Assembly (NCBI GenBank): GCA_032622095.1
Contig: CP136063.1
Location: 87,581,980 to 87,645,979 of the forward strand
Reading direction: 5' to 3'
Length of the DNA: 64,000 nt
From: Siphonodentalium dalli
Lineage: Eukaryota > Mollusca > Scaphopoda > Gadilida > Siphonodentaliidae
In this document: positions 24,901 through 39,900 of the stretch, one piece after another
How the letters are laid out: every line of letters begins with the position of its first letter
Numbering within the stretch: the first letter of the stretch is position 1
Notes under the pieces: model-generated
What the model was told of the DNA's origin: nothing
Database searches by the model: none
Seen by the model: the letters and a program-made list of their open reading frames with translations, nothing else
Program-made: the position numbers and the translations under genes

Positions 24901-27900
24901 ATCAACAGCATTATGTCATTAAGAAGTGAGGGAGGTTAAAACTGTTGTTAACCCTATGGTGCTTTACTCAATTTTGTACAGCCCAATCTATTGATTGATA
25001 CCCGCCCCTAATTAAGGCACCTCAGACAATCGGATACAGGGTTTCCGCTACTATGGCAGAACGTCCGTCCATCCAGCGGCCTTATTTCCCTCCCCACCCT
25101 TGACTTAATATTGGCCACAAAATAGCCACAGACCTAGCTCAGCCCCCTTTTTACAGATGATGAGCGACCACTGACACTGATGATTAACAGATTGCAAGGA
25201 ATCCTGCACCTGTGGCCAGAATAAACAAGACAGTCAATGACTGTGGGGTCGCTCACCAGACTGCAAAGACTGATAAGACTGGGACTCTGGAGACCAAAAC
25301 AGTGAGCACTTTTCATAATCACTTTAAAAGAAGTAGATTTAAACAGGATATGTGGCTAGAGAGACTTCAAGTATGTAGCTTGGTAAAAAACCACCTTGAA
25401 ATTGCCAACTGTACACTACTGATCACCCCCCTCCTCCAGCTCAACAAGTCCCCTCCCGACCGGGATCCAGACTCCCAAGTCTTAGGTTGGAATTTCACAA
25501 CCGACACCTCAAACTTTCTCAATTGTTGGAAATTTCCAATCTCACAAGCGCCTTTTTCTAAAACCATTTAAACATGTTTGAAGCCCAATTATCCATGGAC
25601 CCAAAACACAATGCATGTATGTCAGACCAATCAGTCAGGTGGTTCCAAGGTAGATGTTTTAATGAATTTGGTATTTCTATGATTTTATTGGACACAAAAG
25701 TGTTAACTCCCCATAGACTGCCATTTCTTGACAGGTTGACCTCATTTTAACAAATCTGTATCTCAGTCACTAAAGGATCTTCCTGATTCCTCCATACTAT
25801 ATGTAAGCTAAATAGTCCAAAATCCCTTGAGAAGACATTTTAAGAATTACTATAGAGACATATAGTTATGTCCCTGGTCCCACCCTTTTAACCTGGTGAC
25901 CCCATCTCAATAAATTTGAATCCCAGACACCAAAGAACCCTTCATACATATCATAAATATCAGTCAAATAGACCTGATGGTCCTTGTGAAGGAAGCATAT
26001 TAAGAGGGAAACTGTCCTTCGCTTGGCCCCTATTTGACCAGGTGACCCCATTAAAAAAATCTGAATTGCAGTCAAGGAAGAACATTCCATTCTATATAAG
26101 CCAACTAGTTCTTGCAAACATTTTTAAGAATTACTATGTAGTGAAATAGTTAAGTCTCTTGCTCTGCCCTTATTTGACTTTGTGATCCCAATTTCACAAA
26201 TCTGATAAGGATAAAAATTAAGTTCCCCAGTTGAAGTTGGTGATATTCACCCATTGGGCACCTCATTTATGAATTTTATCTTCTGCAAATTAGGGGATAT
26301 AGAAACTTCCTAGAAGGGAAATTTAACTAACAACAATGTAAATTTGATACTATAGATACTTCCCAGAAGATGAGGCCTAAGCAGAATGAGGTCGTCAGAG
26401 GGTGAATTTGGTGATGCTAGCCTGCTGTGCCAGATAGCATCACAAAAAGCGTGTCTGTTCCTACATTGTGTATGCCTGGCCTCAAGCAACACAATGTATT
26501 ATACAACAAGCCTTGAAATAGTGTGATAGTGTGTCTGTCATTTGCAGAGTGAGGTCCCCATAGGGTGAATTTAGTGACGCTAAATTCACCCTCTGGGGAC
26601 CTCATTCTGATAAAGTCCTTAACTGCTATGGAAGACCTAGAATAAAATTGAATTTCCCCAGTTGAAGTTGGTGATATTCACCCATTGGGCCCCTCAATTA
26701 TGAATTTTATCTTCTGCAAATTAGGGGATATAGAAACTTCCTAGAAGGGAAATTTAACTAACAACAATGTAAATTTGATACTATAGATACTTCCCAGAAG
26801 ATGAGGCCTAAGCAGAATGAGGTCCCCAAATGGTGAATTTGGTGATGCTAGCCTTGAATCAAGCTTTGAAATAGTCTGTCTGTTATTTGCAGAATGAGGT
26901 ACCCAGAGGGTGAATTTAGTGAGGCTATCCTGCACAGCGGGCTAGTATCACTAAATTCACCCTCTGGGGACCTCATTCTGATAAGGCCCTCAACTGCTAT
27001 GGAAGACCTAGAATAAGATTGAAGTTCCCCAGTTGAAATTGGTAGTGTTCACCCATTGGGCACCTCAATCATGAATTTTATCTTCTGCAAATTAAGGGAT
27101 ACAGAAACTTCCTAGAAGGGAAATTTAACTAACAACAATGTAAATTTGATACTATAGATACTTCCCAGAAGATGAGGCCTAAGCAGAATGAGATCTTGAG
27201 ACTCTAGATACTTCCCAGAAGATGAGGCCTAAGCGGAATAAGGTTCTCAGAGGGTGTATTTGGTTATGCTAGCCTGCTGTGTAGGATAGCGTCACTAAAT
27301 TCACCCTCTGGGAACCTCATTCTACAAATGCCAGGCACTCTTTGAGAAAATGAAATTAATCTGATTTTAATGACCACTGAGTGATAATATAAACAACAAG
27401 GGTGCTTCATTGATAACACCATTAATCTCATTTAAATTATGGATGACATGTGAATACACTCCCTGGGGACTCTGTCTAAGGCTGCAGTTCTAAGCTCTCT
27501 TTATCTCTCTATCTGCCTTGCCATGTGTGATGTCTATCAGTTCATAGGAGAGTTGCCTTGTAATGGGAATTTAAATAAATATACTTTATTTACCTGTGAG
27601 TTAGGATATGAGATAGGGTGGAATGCTGTTGGTTGGGGGTGGGGTTCTGGGTCATGTGGGGGGGGGGGGGTGATATTTTTTGTTTGTATGTTAAATTGAT
27701 CAAGGAGTTCCTGAATTTTTTATTATTTTTTGGGGAATTATGGCCCTGGCTCCACCACTATTTGACCCAGTGACCCCATTTGAACAAATCTGAACCCCAG
27801 TCATTCAATGACCCCACATACCAAATATAAACTAAATCGGCTTAATGGTTATTGACAAGAAGTCGTTATAAGAATTACCAAGGAGGAATATAGTTATGGC

Positions 27901-30900
27901 CCTGGTTTCGCAACTGTTTGACACAGTGACCTCATTTGAACAAATATTAATGACAGTCACCTAGGGAACATCCACCCCAAATATGATCAAAATGCAAAAA
28001 TGTAATTTTTTGGTTTTTAGAGTTATGTCCCTGGCTCTGCCCCTAATTGACCCAGTAACCCAATTTGAACAAATCTGATTCCCAGTCACCCAAGGTCCCT
28101 CAGTACCAAATATAAGCTAATTCGGCCCAATATTTTTGTAGAAGAAGTCATTGTAAGAATTACTATGAGTTATGGCCCTGGTTTCTCAACTAATTGACCA
28201 GGTGACCTCATTTGAACAAATCTGAACACCAGTCACCCAAGGACCCTGCATACCAAATATTAGCTAAATCGGCACAATGGTTATGGACAAGAAGTTGTTG
28301 TAAGAATTACTGTGGAGGAATAGAATTATGGCCCTGGTTTCGCAACTATTTGACCCAGTGACCTCATTTGAACAAATCTGAATGAGAGTCACCTAGGGAA
28401 CATCCACACCAAATATGAACCAATTTGGTATGATGGTTTCAGAGGAGAAGATGTTTAAAAAAAAAGTTGACGGACAGACAGACGGACGGACGGACGACGG
28501 ACGAAGAGTGATGACTATAGCTCCACCGGAGACTTCGTCTCAGGTGAGCTAAAAATGATCAGTAGCGTGGACCACGTGCACAGTTGTCTGAACTCCACCA
28601 TCTGGGTAACGCTTTGTCGGCGAATGTTTATTAGTACTCATCCTCTCGCATTTTAAATTACCATAGGCAGATTTCTGTCTATAATTCCCAACTTTCTAAC
28701 CCACTATTTCCCCTCAGAATGCACATTATACATTGGTTAGTCATTAAGGGGCTGAATTCTGAGCTACAACCATGAACACAGGTGAGGTCTGGCAGTCGCT
28801 GCCATGAACAGTGCAGACATTTTACCTCAAAGCAAGGTCTGTATCAATGAAATGTTTAATTAAAAATAAAACACTTAAAATATTAATAGTTATTTTCAGT
28901 GACAGTGTATTTATTCCCAATCCAATTAATACAAAAATTATCCATTATACGAATCCAGCATGAAGTCAACTCCGTCTGAGGAATGGCTTTTGAATTAGCA
29001 CCATTTGTTTTGATTGGTATCGTGAACAAAACACAAAGAAAGCATGCAGAACTGGGTATATACACGTGACATGACCTCTGTCCCCTTTGATGTCGGTCCC
29101 CTTTGATGTCACTTAAATTGCTACTGTTATAAAAGTTGTTGTATCAACTGTATATTGTAGTGTTACATACTTTTAGTTCATCAACTTGAAATCAAAGAAA
29201 GATGATCTGTTTTAATTTGGTTTCTATACAAAGCTTCAATGTTCCTGCTTGTTGTCTCAAATGCAATGAATTGGCTACTTTTCAGTAATAAACATACAAA
29301 TTTTCTCCCGACAAAGCGCTGGGTATGTGCTTCCCAAATAGGGCCACATTCCCCCAACCCCTAGCAGAAACCCTGGGATAACATTGGTCACAACACTTCA
29401 AGTTTTCCTTGCGACTGAAAAGATAAAATTTTCCATCTAGGCTTTTTTCCATTTATGTAATGCAGAATGAGGTCCGCAGAGGATGAATTTGGTTATGCTA
29501 GCCCATTAGGTGAAGGGTAGTGTCACTAAATTCACCCTCTGGGGACCTCATTCTGCAAATGTCCGGTACCATATTTTAAGGCCTAAAATAAATACTCACC
29601 AAAAGCTTCCTGGGCTAATTTTAGATCGGATTCCTCCTGTATCTGTTGTAGCTTCAGTTTTGCGGCTAATTTATCCTCACGCGTCAGCTCTTTATTTGCC
29701 TGCAAAATTACGAGAATTGCTGACCACTCACAAACGATTGCTACTGTCAAAATGTTTATATTCAAAACTACCGGTACTTGGTAGAAAAATTAATGAATAA
29801 ATGTCTAGTGAAGAAATAGAGATCTGGACTCTAAAAAGAGAACAGTTTTCAATTGATAGATCAATTGATAGAAATAGAATATCAGGGCTGGCGGTCTAGA
29901 AATTCCTGGAGGGCTATTAATAGCCCTCCTAGATATGCCCAGGAGGGCTATAGCCCTCCTCAACTTTTAAAGTTATGATTTATTTTATCTGAGTTACTAC
30001 TGCCGTTAGTTTGTCTATTTTTGATGTTGTTTAACTCCATCTAAATTAATTTTGTTATGTGGAAACAAAATGTCCAGAGTGTGAATGTCAAATCCCCCAC
30101 AGTAATTATGGTATGGTGAATATTTAACGATGTTTTATATGTTCTGATAATTTATATGAACCAGAAACAAAATGTAAGAGTGTTTGTACTCAACAATTTG
30201 TCAGTCGGTGTCCAACCCATGCAACGAAATTAGGTGATTTTGTCCATGTTAAAACATTCTCCATGAGAGTGTAATTTTACATAAAATACACAATCAAGAA
30301 CAATATTAAATCCAGTATATTTACACTTGAATACAGTTACAAAGGACTGCTTTATTTCTCAAAGTAATCCATATTCCATCACCGATCGCAGACTGCTGCT
30401 TCCAGCGGTTAAGTCGCTCTCTATATATTTACTGGGTGTTTGCAATTGGGGACATAGAGAATAGTTCTGAACTTTAATAATTGAATAACAGTGTAAACAA
30501 GAATACTTGGAGACATTTAGCTAATTATCTAAAAATATTGTCAATCGAAGCGAGAAAAGACGGCTACCAGCTAAATACAATTTTGACTGATAGGAACCGG
30601 AAACGGAACGAAAGGTTGAACTCAATTGAGACAGTGACATTTGGTTCTCACTATCCACAAACATGTGTTGATTTTATCCAGTGAAATATATTGTAAGCTC
30701 AATCTTATGAAGAGTAATAATTTATTTTGTTCTTAAAATGTGTGAGAATCGATCAAAAGATATGATTTACGAAACAGTTCGTTCCGGAATGTAATGATTC
30801 CGATATAATGCCCATTTGACATTACCATCAGGTCACGCATGCGAACACTGTACAATATCAATATAATTACGATTTAGAGGCAGTATTTTACTCATTAAAC

Positions 30901-33900
30901 ACAATAAAATAACTAAATAATAAATGTCCTATCGTAGACGAGGCGGGCTATAAAAAGCCAGCCTTGGAAAATTCTAGGCGGGCCGTAGGCGGGCAGCCTG
31001 CCTCGAGATTTCCAGGCCTGATTGAATATCACCATATAAGATTATTATATACCCTTACTCGTATTTAAATTCGCGCAGTACTATTTTTCGCGCACCCATC
31101 TTGCCAATTTAAAACTGAGTGTTTCGCTAACAGAATAACAAAATTAAGGGGTTTGTGAAATAATCGGTATTGCCGATGTGTAAAGTCTACTAGACTTCAC
31201 AGCAATGTTATGGAAGAAGATACCCATTTCAATAGTTGATAACGTTAAAATAAGCGAAATATTCTAAATTATATTTGTTACATTTTAACTGTTTTTCTAG
31301 TCTGAAGAAATTCTGTCATTCTGTCAAGATTCCAGAGAATCAGTGACTGTTCATTAGTTCATATAATATTCCTCCCAAACCCAACTTTTAATAAAATTTT
31401 GTAATGATTGATCGCAGTATGATAGTATGAGTTCACAATGGCAACAAGCCTTGAAATAGGGTGTCTGTCATTTGCAGAATGAGGTCCCCAGAGGGTGAAT
31501 TTAGTGATGCTACCCCGCATAGCAGGCTAGCATAACCAAATTCACCCTCTGGGAACCTCATTCTGCTGAGGTGTAAGCAGAATGAGGTCCCCAGAGGGCA
31601 GTGTTCGCGCTGTCGGTAGCCAAATTAGCCAATGGCTAATCTTTTTCTACTTTGGCTAATAAAAATTTCATTTGGCTAAACTTTTGGCTAAACTTTTTTT
31701 TACCCCAAATGGAGACTGAAAGCATCGAGTCGTAAAATTAATTAATAAAAGCGCTGAATAGATCGAAGTTAGGTGACGAAAGTATGTTTATACGCCGTCA
31801 ATAACACAGACTATGTAAACAATACTAAACATAAGCTGTATACTGGTTATGTAATTGATTAAGCCGTCTGTGAGATAAAATACCTAAATGCTTTGTTCAT
31901 TACAGTTCTGAAGGCAGTTCTTAATCAATGGTTGTGTAATCTGCATCCCGTTTAATAAACTGGCTTCTCGTCATAAAAGTGTCAACGACATAGAGTTATT
32001 ACAATAAGCTTAGCGGATTTATGCGGGCTTTTTGCGTATGGTCCGATGTGAAATCCCGCCGTATTCTATATTAATGTTTTATGAATTGATCTGCCTGTGT
32101 GATATGATGCATACATATGTTCGTATAATATTGTTTTTAAAGTTGTTTTTGTGTTGTTTTAATTATGTTTTTATACTGAGTAACAAATAAAGTTTAAAGC
32201 AAATATTTTAGTCATTAATTGTGAACCGCCCAGAAAATGAGGATTTAATTGGCCAAAACACATTTGGCTAAAGTTTTTTTCATTTGGCTAATAATATTTT
32301 CATTTGGCTAAACTTTTGGCTAAAATATTTTTCAGTCCAGCGCGAACACTGCCAGAGGGTGAATTTGGTGATGCTAACCCGCTATGCGGGGTAGCATCAC
32401 TAAATTCACCCTCTGGGGACCTCATTCTGCAAATGACAGACACACTATTTCAAGGCTTGAATAGCAATGAAACATAGACTTTGATGTGCTTATTTCATGT
32501 TATTATTTTTCACTTGAAAGTCATTCTGAATTGGATATGCTTAGAAATCAGAAGAGCAATGGAAAATGTTTGTACTATATATTTACACTGAAATAATAAA
32601 TACAGACAGCTACAAGAGCAATTTTTGCATAAACTGGGAAGGACCTACCAATGCGTTTAAATAATTTAACCATTTGATTAAAGGCCCAATTAATTTTCGA
32701 ACCCCCCCCCCCCCCCCCCCCAGATCACATTATATAAAATATATGCCATATTGTATACCATTTGAAAGAGGAAGCGCCAAAACATTGTATCTTCAACTTA
32801 TTTGATGTAATAAACTGTTAACATGTTGTTTTTGTTGAGAAACCGAAGCATGTTCAGTGCTCAATTTTCTTCACAAAGTACATTATTTTCAATGGAAGGG
32901 GAATAACTATATTTAGATATAGAGTTATACCCTTCCATTGAAAAATAAACTAAGTATGAATTCTGTTAAATTCTGGGAGCCATAATGGGAGAATGTTTTA
33001 TTTACTCTATGGGCACCTTCTGAGACACAAACGTTTCAAATGTGATGAATTATAGTATTTTCATCATATTTTATGGCATATATTATTATTATTAAAACCG
33101 TATATCAAGGCACTATAAAAACAACGAGAGGCCGATCACGATCGGCAGATGTTAACCCATCCCTTGGCGATAGTAAATTACTATGATCGAAATCATAAAT
33201 GAGAGTTTTGGTGTTGAATTATAGAGTATACTGTTATGTACTATTATAGACAAATGTACATAACACAAATTATTGGAATTTATGGGTCACTCGCATTTAT
33301 GTAAGAGAATGCACTGGTACAGGATCTGTAATGCTGCACCACCACAGCCTTGGGTTAAATGTGAAAGGTGACCTGGACATGGAATACTTGGGTTAAGAGA
33401 GTCCAATTTAAGTTTACAATGATAACGTATCAAATTCTACCAACAATATAGATCAAGATAAGCCACCTCACTGCTGACCCATTAAAATCAATTATATAGC
33501 AGAGCTGTCAACAAATCACAGGAATTGTTTATGTTGAAAGCTGACATCTCTATTAAACCAATAATATTTATAATGACCTCAGACAATCTGTAGAGTGATG
33601 TCTTCAGCTGTGCAAGGCAGCACATATGTCCAAGTCTACTGTTAATATCATGTGATGTGTATTGTTGAATCTTTATTTTAAATTAGATACCATAGCTTTC
33701 TTTATCAGATTATCTGCACATTGGCATAAGAGACATCAGAAAATAATACAGCCTTATCAATAGCTAAGTAGTCCAAATGCATGGGATGGAATTGATGAAT
33801 TGGATTTAATGTCGCTCCAAACAAATTTACCAGTACATAACACAAGATTTTGGACCGATTTAAACCAAATTTGGTGCGGTGACTCGGGGTACCCTTGGCA

Positions 33901-36900
33901 GAGTTATAATGGTGTTAGTTTTTCAAATTATACTATTAACTTTAAAAAAAATAAATCAAATCAAGTATTTAAAAATAAAATATTTTATTATATTTTTTTT
34001 ATCTATTTATTTATTTATTTATTTTTTTTTTTTGGTTAAATTGAGCAAAGGAATTCAATCTAAAAAATTTGTTTGTTTTTTTTTTTAATTATTGCACCAT
34101 GTGTAAAGTGTCTACGGACAGACAGACAGACGGACAAATGACGAGTGGTCAATCCGGACAACGACACTATGTTTACCATACTATGGTATGGGTAAACATA
34201 ATAATTGGTGACTCAAAAATTAAATGGGCCTTTAATTAATGGATTCTAAAAGTTATTAAATGGTTAACTAACATTTTTCTCATCTTCCTCTGCCTTGGTA
34301 CGTGCTGCTTCTTTTTCAGCTATTCTTTCAGCTAGAGGTTTCTTCTTTTTTCTCTGAAAAGCTTTGCCTTCACCGCCCTCTGAAACAAAAGTTAAATATA
34401 CCCTGAGATATGTTGAAATCAATATCAGTTACTACAGGTTTAATGCTAGTCTTTTGATAGACTGTAACAGTTAAGTATTATTTTTTTTAAATCAACATTT
34501 CCAGTTAAACAAAGATGAATAACTCTAAAACAGAAAACCGGAACAAAATGTTTGAACACTCCTCTGAATATCCTCATAGTGAACATCCATACCAAATTTC
34601 ATTGAGATATTGCCAAATTCAGATACCAGGTAAATTTCACATGTAGCATGTTAGAAAATCTTAAAAATCTGAATTTGTGACAGCCCAAGTTATAGAGAAT
34701 TTGTCTTCAAATTAATTGCGCAAGATTTGCCAACAGCCTAATTTACTCAAATCATAGTCCAGGAAAATTAATGTTCCCTGCGAAAACAATAGACTCGGAG
34801 AACAAGAATATGCCACTCACATTAGTTCTATGGTTTCATAGAAATGTTACTAATGTTTTTCTATGTTTGCTTTCACATGATTTGGGGTTTATATCCCAAA
34901 AACAAATTGATGGTCTGAAGGTCTGGAACCCTAAATACATCTTTAACCAAGAGATCTATAACATGCTTGTAACCTGTACCTGATTTATCGTTCTTTTCTT
35001 CTGCATCCTCATCTTCCCATGAATCCTATATTAAGAACAGTTCAGACATGAGAAACAAAATACAGTCAAATTGCACAAAATCTTCACAACAACATATTTT
35101 CAACTCAAAAAGAATATAGTGCTAGCAGTACTAACAGTCCAGGGAATAATTAATGTGAGTATTACATGGAAAAGTATATTAATCCAGATTATACTATTAT
35201 ATTATTTCTTTACAAAATATGTTCTGACACCACAAATGGCACCTTTTCTCTGATAAAATATGTCCAAAAAAGTACACGACAGATAATCGCCACCTACCAA
35301 AATACAAAACAGCGTATTACACAGTATTACATAGTAAAGATACCAACAATTTCAAATATTAGGCGAAATAGTATCAGAATTGGTGGAGGCAAAGGCTCAG
35401 AATGAGAGTTCTGAACAAATTAGAAAACAGAATCCACAGAGACTAGCGTTGAAACAATTTGTCGATTATTCGACGTTGACAAACTGTTCACCAAAAGTCG
35501 ACTCCATAATCCCAAGTCGATTAATTGCATTTTATATACTAAACTGAGCATGAGCTATGTTTTAAGGGAAACAATGGTACAATACAATATACCAACAATG
35601 GCAAGGAGAGTGTTAAAAGTTAACACAAAAGCCGCGCTATTTAGTAGAATTACTTACACAAACACCAGTTATGAAATCGACAATGTCGCTAATAAACATC
35701 ATTGAGCGATGGCCAATCAAAGATAACCCTATCACCAGCCACGCTTGGAATCATTTGATGTTCTTTCAATTTGTGTCGTGTCACGTCAGATTAATTGAAT
35801 ACAGTAATTATACCAATATATTTATTGCGTATTCTCTATCACTAGTCACTATGTGTGAATTAATTCAGTATGAGTATGGACTAATGTGTCCGGATAAGGT
35901 ATGATGAAGTGTCAAAATACAACGTTAAAACGAGAAACCTATACACAATGAAACGCATTGAAAACCAACTTAGCCAAGACACCCAGTATTAATTAGCTGG
36001 ATGGATACAAATTTAGTAACACCGGCCACCAGTTTGTAGCACCGGTTTCCGTCTTCCGATCGTAATACCCACGAAAAATGAGAACTGCAGTTATCTCGCA
36101 GTGATTTTATAGTACTCAATAGCCACATAGTAAATTGTATGTTTTCCATGGGAATGGGGGTTGTCAAATAGTCAACTTCGACTCGATTTTTGACTGTCAT
36201 TTAGTTGACTATGAAAAACCCTAGTTGTTTCAATACCAACACAGACCCAATGATGATTTATATTGTCTTTGTAACTTAAGCTGGCTGCAGAGAATTACTG
36301 AACCATGAAGGTAAATTTAAATTAACGATTGATCTTGGAGATGACTGTAAAAGCTCTGGTCCAACAAGGCTCAATCCAGCAAGAAAATTTCATGAATTCA
36401 TTAAATATTTATGGATACATTTCTATAAATATATTTTTAAACAAGACAGTCGCTCACCAGACTGTAAATACTGAGAAGACTGGGACTCGGAAGACCATAA
36501 GAGTTAGTACTTGTCAAAATCACTTAAAAACAAGTAGTCCTAAAGAGGGACATAACGGTAGCCTAGAGGGTCTCCTTTGAGCAGTGGGGTGTCCACCTTG
36601 AAATTTTCAACTACATGGCCCTGATCCCCCCACCCCATAGTCTGCTCCCTCCCAACTGAAGTTCGTAAAATTCCTTTGCACATGTTGGAATTTTACAACT
36701 GATACCTCAAACTTTCCTAACAGTTGCAAAGTTCCAACCTGACATACCCCCTTTTTTAATGGTGGACCCCATTCAAAAAAAATTTGATTCCAACTCACCA
36801 TAGGCCATATACACCAAATGCCATTTCTTGATTGGTCGAACCATTTTAACAAATATGCAACCCAGTCCCAAGTAACACAAGGACCCTCCATACTAGTTAC

Positions 36901-39900
36901 TAAATATAAGATAAATAGGCCTGATGGCTCTTGAGGAGCAATTTTAAGAATTACTATGGGGGAAGAGTTATGTCCCTGGTTGCACCCCTATTTGACCTGG
37001 TGACCCGATTTGAACAAATCTTAATCCCAGTCACCCAAGGACTCTCCATACCAAATGTATGCTAAAAATATGCCAAATGGTTATTGAGAAGATGTTTCAA
37101 GAATAACTATTGAGGGAAAGAATTATGTCCCTGGCTCTGACCCTATTTGACCCAGTGATCCAATTCTGAATCCCAGTCACCCATACCAAATATAAGCTAA
37201 ATAGGCCTGATGGTTCTTGATAGGAAGACGTTTTAAGAATTACAATGGATGGATAAGTTAATGTCCCTGGCTCCGCCATTATTTGACCCGGTGACCTCAT
37301 TTTAACACATCTGTATCCCCATCACCCAAGGACCCTCCATACCAATTATATGATAAATAGCCCTGATGATTCTCGAGAAGATGTTTTAAGAATTACTGTA
37401 GATGGAAAGAGTTAGGTCCCTAGCTATGCCATTTTTTTGACCATGTGACCCCCACTAAATCCCAGCCACCTAGGGACCATCCTAAGAAAACGCATACTTC
37501 TTTCTCATCCAGTTTCCCATATGTAATTGCCTGAGAAAACATATATTTAGTTTTACTGGCCTAACTTTCAGATTCATCATTCACACTTGGCCTTGGGAGT
37601 TTGTTATCATAAGCCATAGATATACAAACTCTCTTACAGGCAGAGAGTTTTCGGGTATTAATCAACAGAGCTGTCACTCCAATCAGATTTTGTTAACATT
37701 GCCATTTCATTTATTACTTTATAATCAATGTGACTTCTATATGGTGTTAAGTAAACATTCTGTGTTCTCAGGCACCTTCATCATATCTCATAGAACTCTG
37801 AGTATCCGCTTTTGCATGTTCTTGATTTTAGATTGATTTGGTAGTCACCCTGGTAGATGTTATAATGATGTTAGTTTAAAAGTTAAAAAAAATATATATA
37901 AATTGAGCAAGAAATTAACACGTTGAGTGCCGGCTATGAGTTATCTCGTACTACACTATATTCCAGGGTGCCACTACGAGTTATCTCGTACTTTATATGG
38001 GGTCTAGATATTCTGCTGTAGAAATTTAAGAAATTGAGTTCCCCACATAATAATGATTTTAACCATCTTAGGAAGCTCAAATATATATGTGATGTGAGTG
38101 GTGCCACTGCATCTCTGTAATAAAGCAACCTAATTTGGGCTGAAAGTATGGTTATACTGGCGCATTGGCCCCCTAACTCCATTGTGCCGTCTGAATTAGC
38201 ATTTTCTGATAAGATCCACAAAAGCCCCTAACATTCTGCACTCCATAATAACGAGTTAGTTCGTGTACTTCAATAGTAGACATCAATTTTGAAGTAGCAT
38301 GATCACACATGTAAGGTTGTATATGTCAAAATTTAGGTACGAGATAACTCGTAGTCGGCACCCAGCACCACCCATCTAAACCTGGAATGTGGGATACGAT
38401 ATTTCCTGGCTTTATGTTGTAGCCAGAACTAGCAGAGGGTAATCCAAAAGGTTAAATGAGCACATGTTTATTATTTACAATATTGAACATGATCATCTGA
38501 TGAAGTACTCATGAGAAAAACGTGGTAAAGTGTGGATACGAGATAACTCGTAGTTGGTACCCAGCCAAAATACCATGAGATGGCGTTGCTCTGTGCCGAC
38601 TACGAGTTATCTCGTAGTGCGTTTATGACATGTTTTTATGTGATCCAAGCTGATACATGCCCAGTAAATTGGGGTTTGATGGTGGTTATATGGTGCTATC
38701 TACCTATTTAATAAATAATATAAAGTTGGCACCTTGGAATGTTACACTATAGGGCTCCGGCACTCAACGTGTTGAACCCAATTAAAAAATTTAAAAATTG
38801 ATTTGAAAAACCTTTTTTTTAATAGTTATGTCCCTGGCTCCACCCATATCTGACCCAGTGACCCTATTTGAACAAATCTGAACCCCAGTCACCCAAGACC
38901 CTCCATACCAAATATAAACTAAATAGGCCTGGCGGTTCTTGAGAAGAAATTGTTTTAAGGATTACTATGGAGGGAAAGAGTTATGACCTCATTTGAACAA
39001 ATCTGAATGTGAATCACCTAGGGAACGTCCAAATATGAACCCATTCGGTCCTATGGATCTGGATAAGAAGATGTTCAAAGAATTGTTGACGGATGGACGG
39101 ACGGACGAGGAGTGATGACTATACTAGTAGCTCCACCGGTGAGCGAAAAAGCAGATGCAGTATAGATGTATCAACCAACCTTAATAGCATCATCCTCATC
39201 TTCTCCTTCCCATTTGTCTGTTTTTCCTGCACCATGTGCGAAGCTATCTGCAGCTGCCAGAGCAGCGTCTGATACAAAACACAAAAAAGATATTTGAATC
39301 TTCCTCCAGTTTCCGGCTAGGATTTTATGAACCTTTAGACTTGGGGTTGGATACTGGATGCTGATGGAAATATTATATCGTCACGTTTTTCTAATATAAT
39401 ATACTATAAACAATCCTAATTATCAGTGTTGGGCGGTATTTCGGTATACCGATTAAAATCGGTAAGATTTTCAATACCATTAACGTCGTTTTTTTTCATA
39501 ATCGGAAAATCTTGAAGACGGTAATATTGTGGTTGCAGGTCATACCAGGCCATTACCGGGTACATTGTTGTTATCGGAATATGAAGAAATGTCTTGATTT
39601 CTTTACAGCGCATTTCATTGAAAACAGAACCACGGACAGAGAGTAAACAAGTGGGGGAGGCATTGTTGTAAATTGGGCTGGAGTAGCTCCTAGGCTAAGT
39701 GGTGCAGCTTTAGTTTATTAGGACACCAGCGAATGTATTACAAGACTTACGATGCGTGTGCCATGCACACACAGATCAAATTACTAGTCTGTTTCTGACA
39801 ATGATTGGCATGTGCAAGTTTATGCAATTCCCTTTATATTGATTTATTCATGTTATCGTTTATTGAAAATGCAGCCCAATATTATATTGCAATTTATGCT

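Larger units (their letters stand above)
25037..29375. mobile_element. candidate large composite element (14-bp inverted ends)
   Basis: CAGGGTTTCCGCTA at 25037 and TAGCAGAAACCCTG ending at 29375 form a 14-bp inverted pair with one mismatch. GGATA abuts both outer edges. Between them lie a tandem-core element and a block of family B copies. The 5-bp flank and the distance make this tentative; the ends may belong to two unrelated hAT-like remnants. Confidence 0.3.

Noticed and set aside
32702-32721. C and G runs (also about 27658, 50561, 56077, 60585)
   Set aside because: Plain homopolymers; possible assembly or sequencing-length uncertainty, no function inferred.
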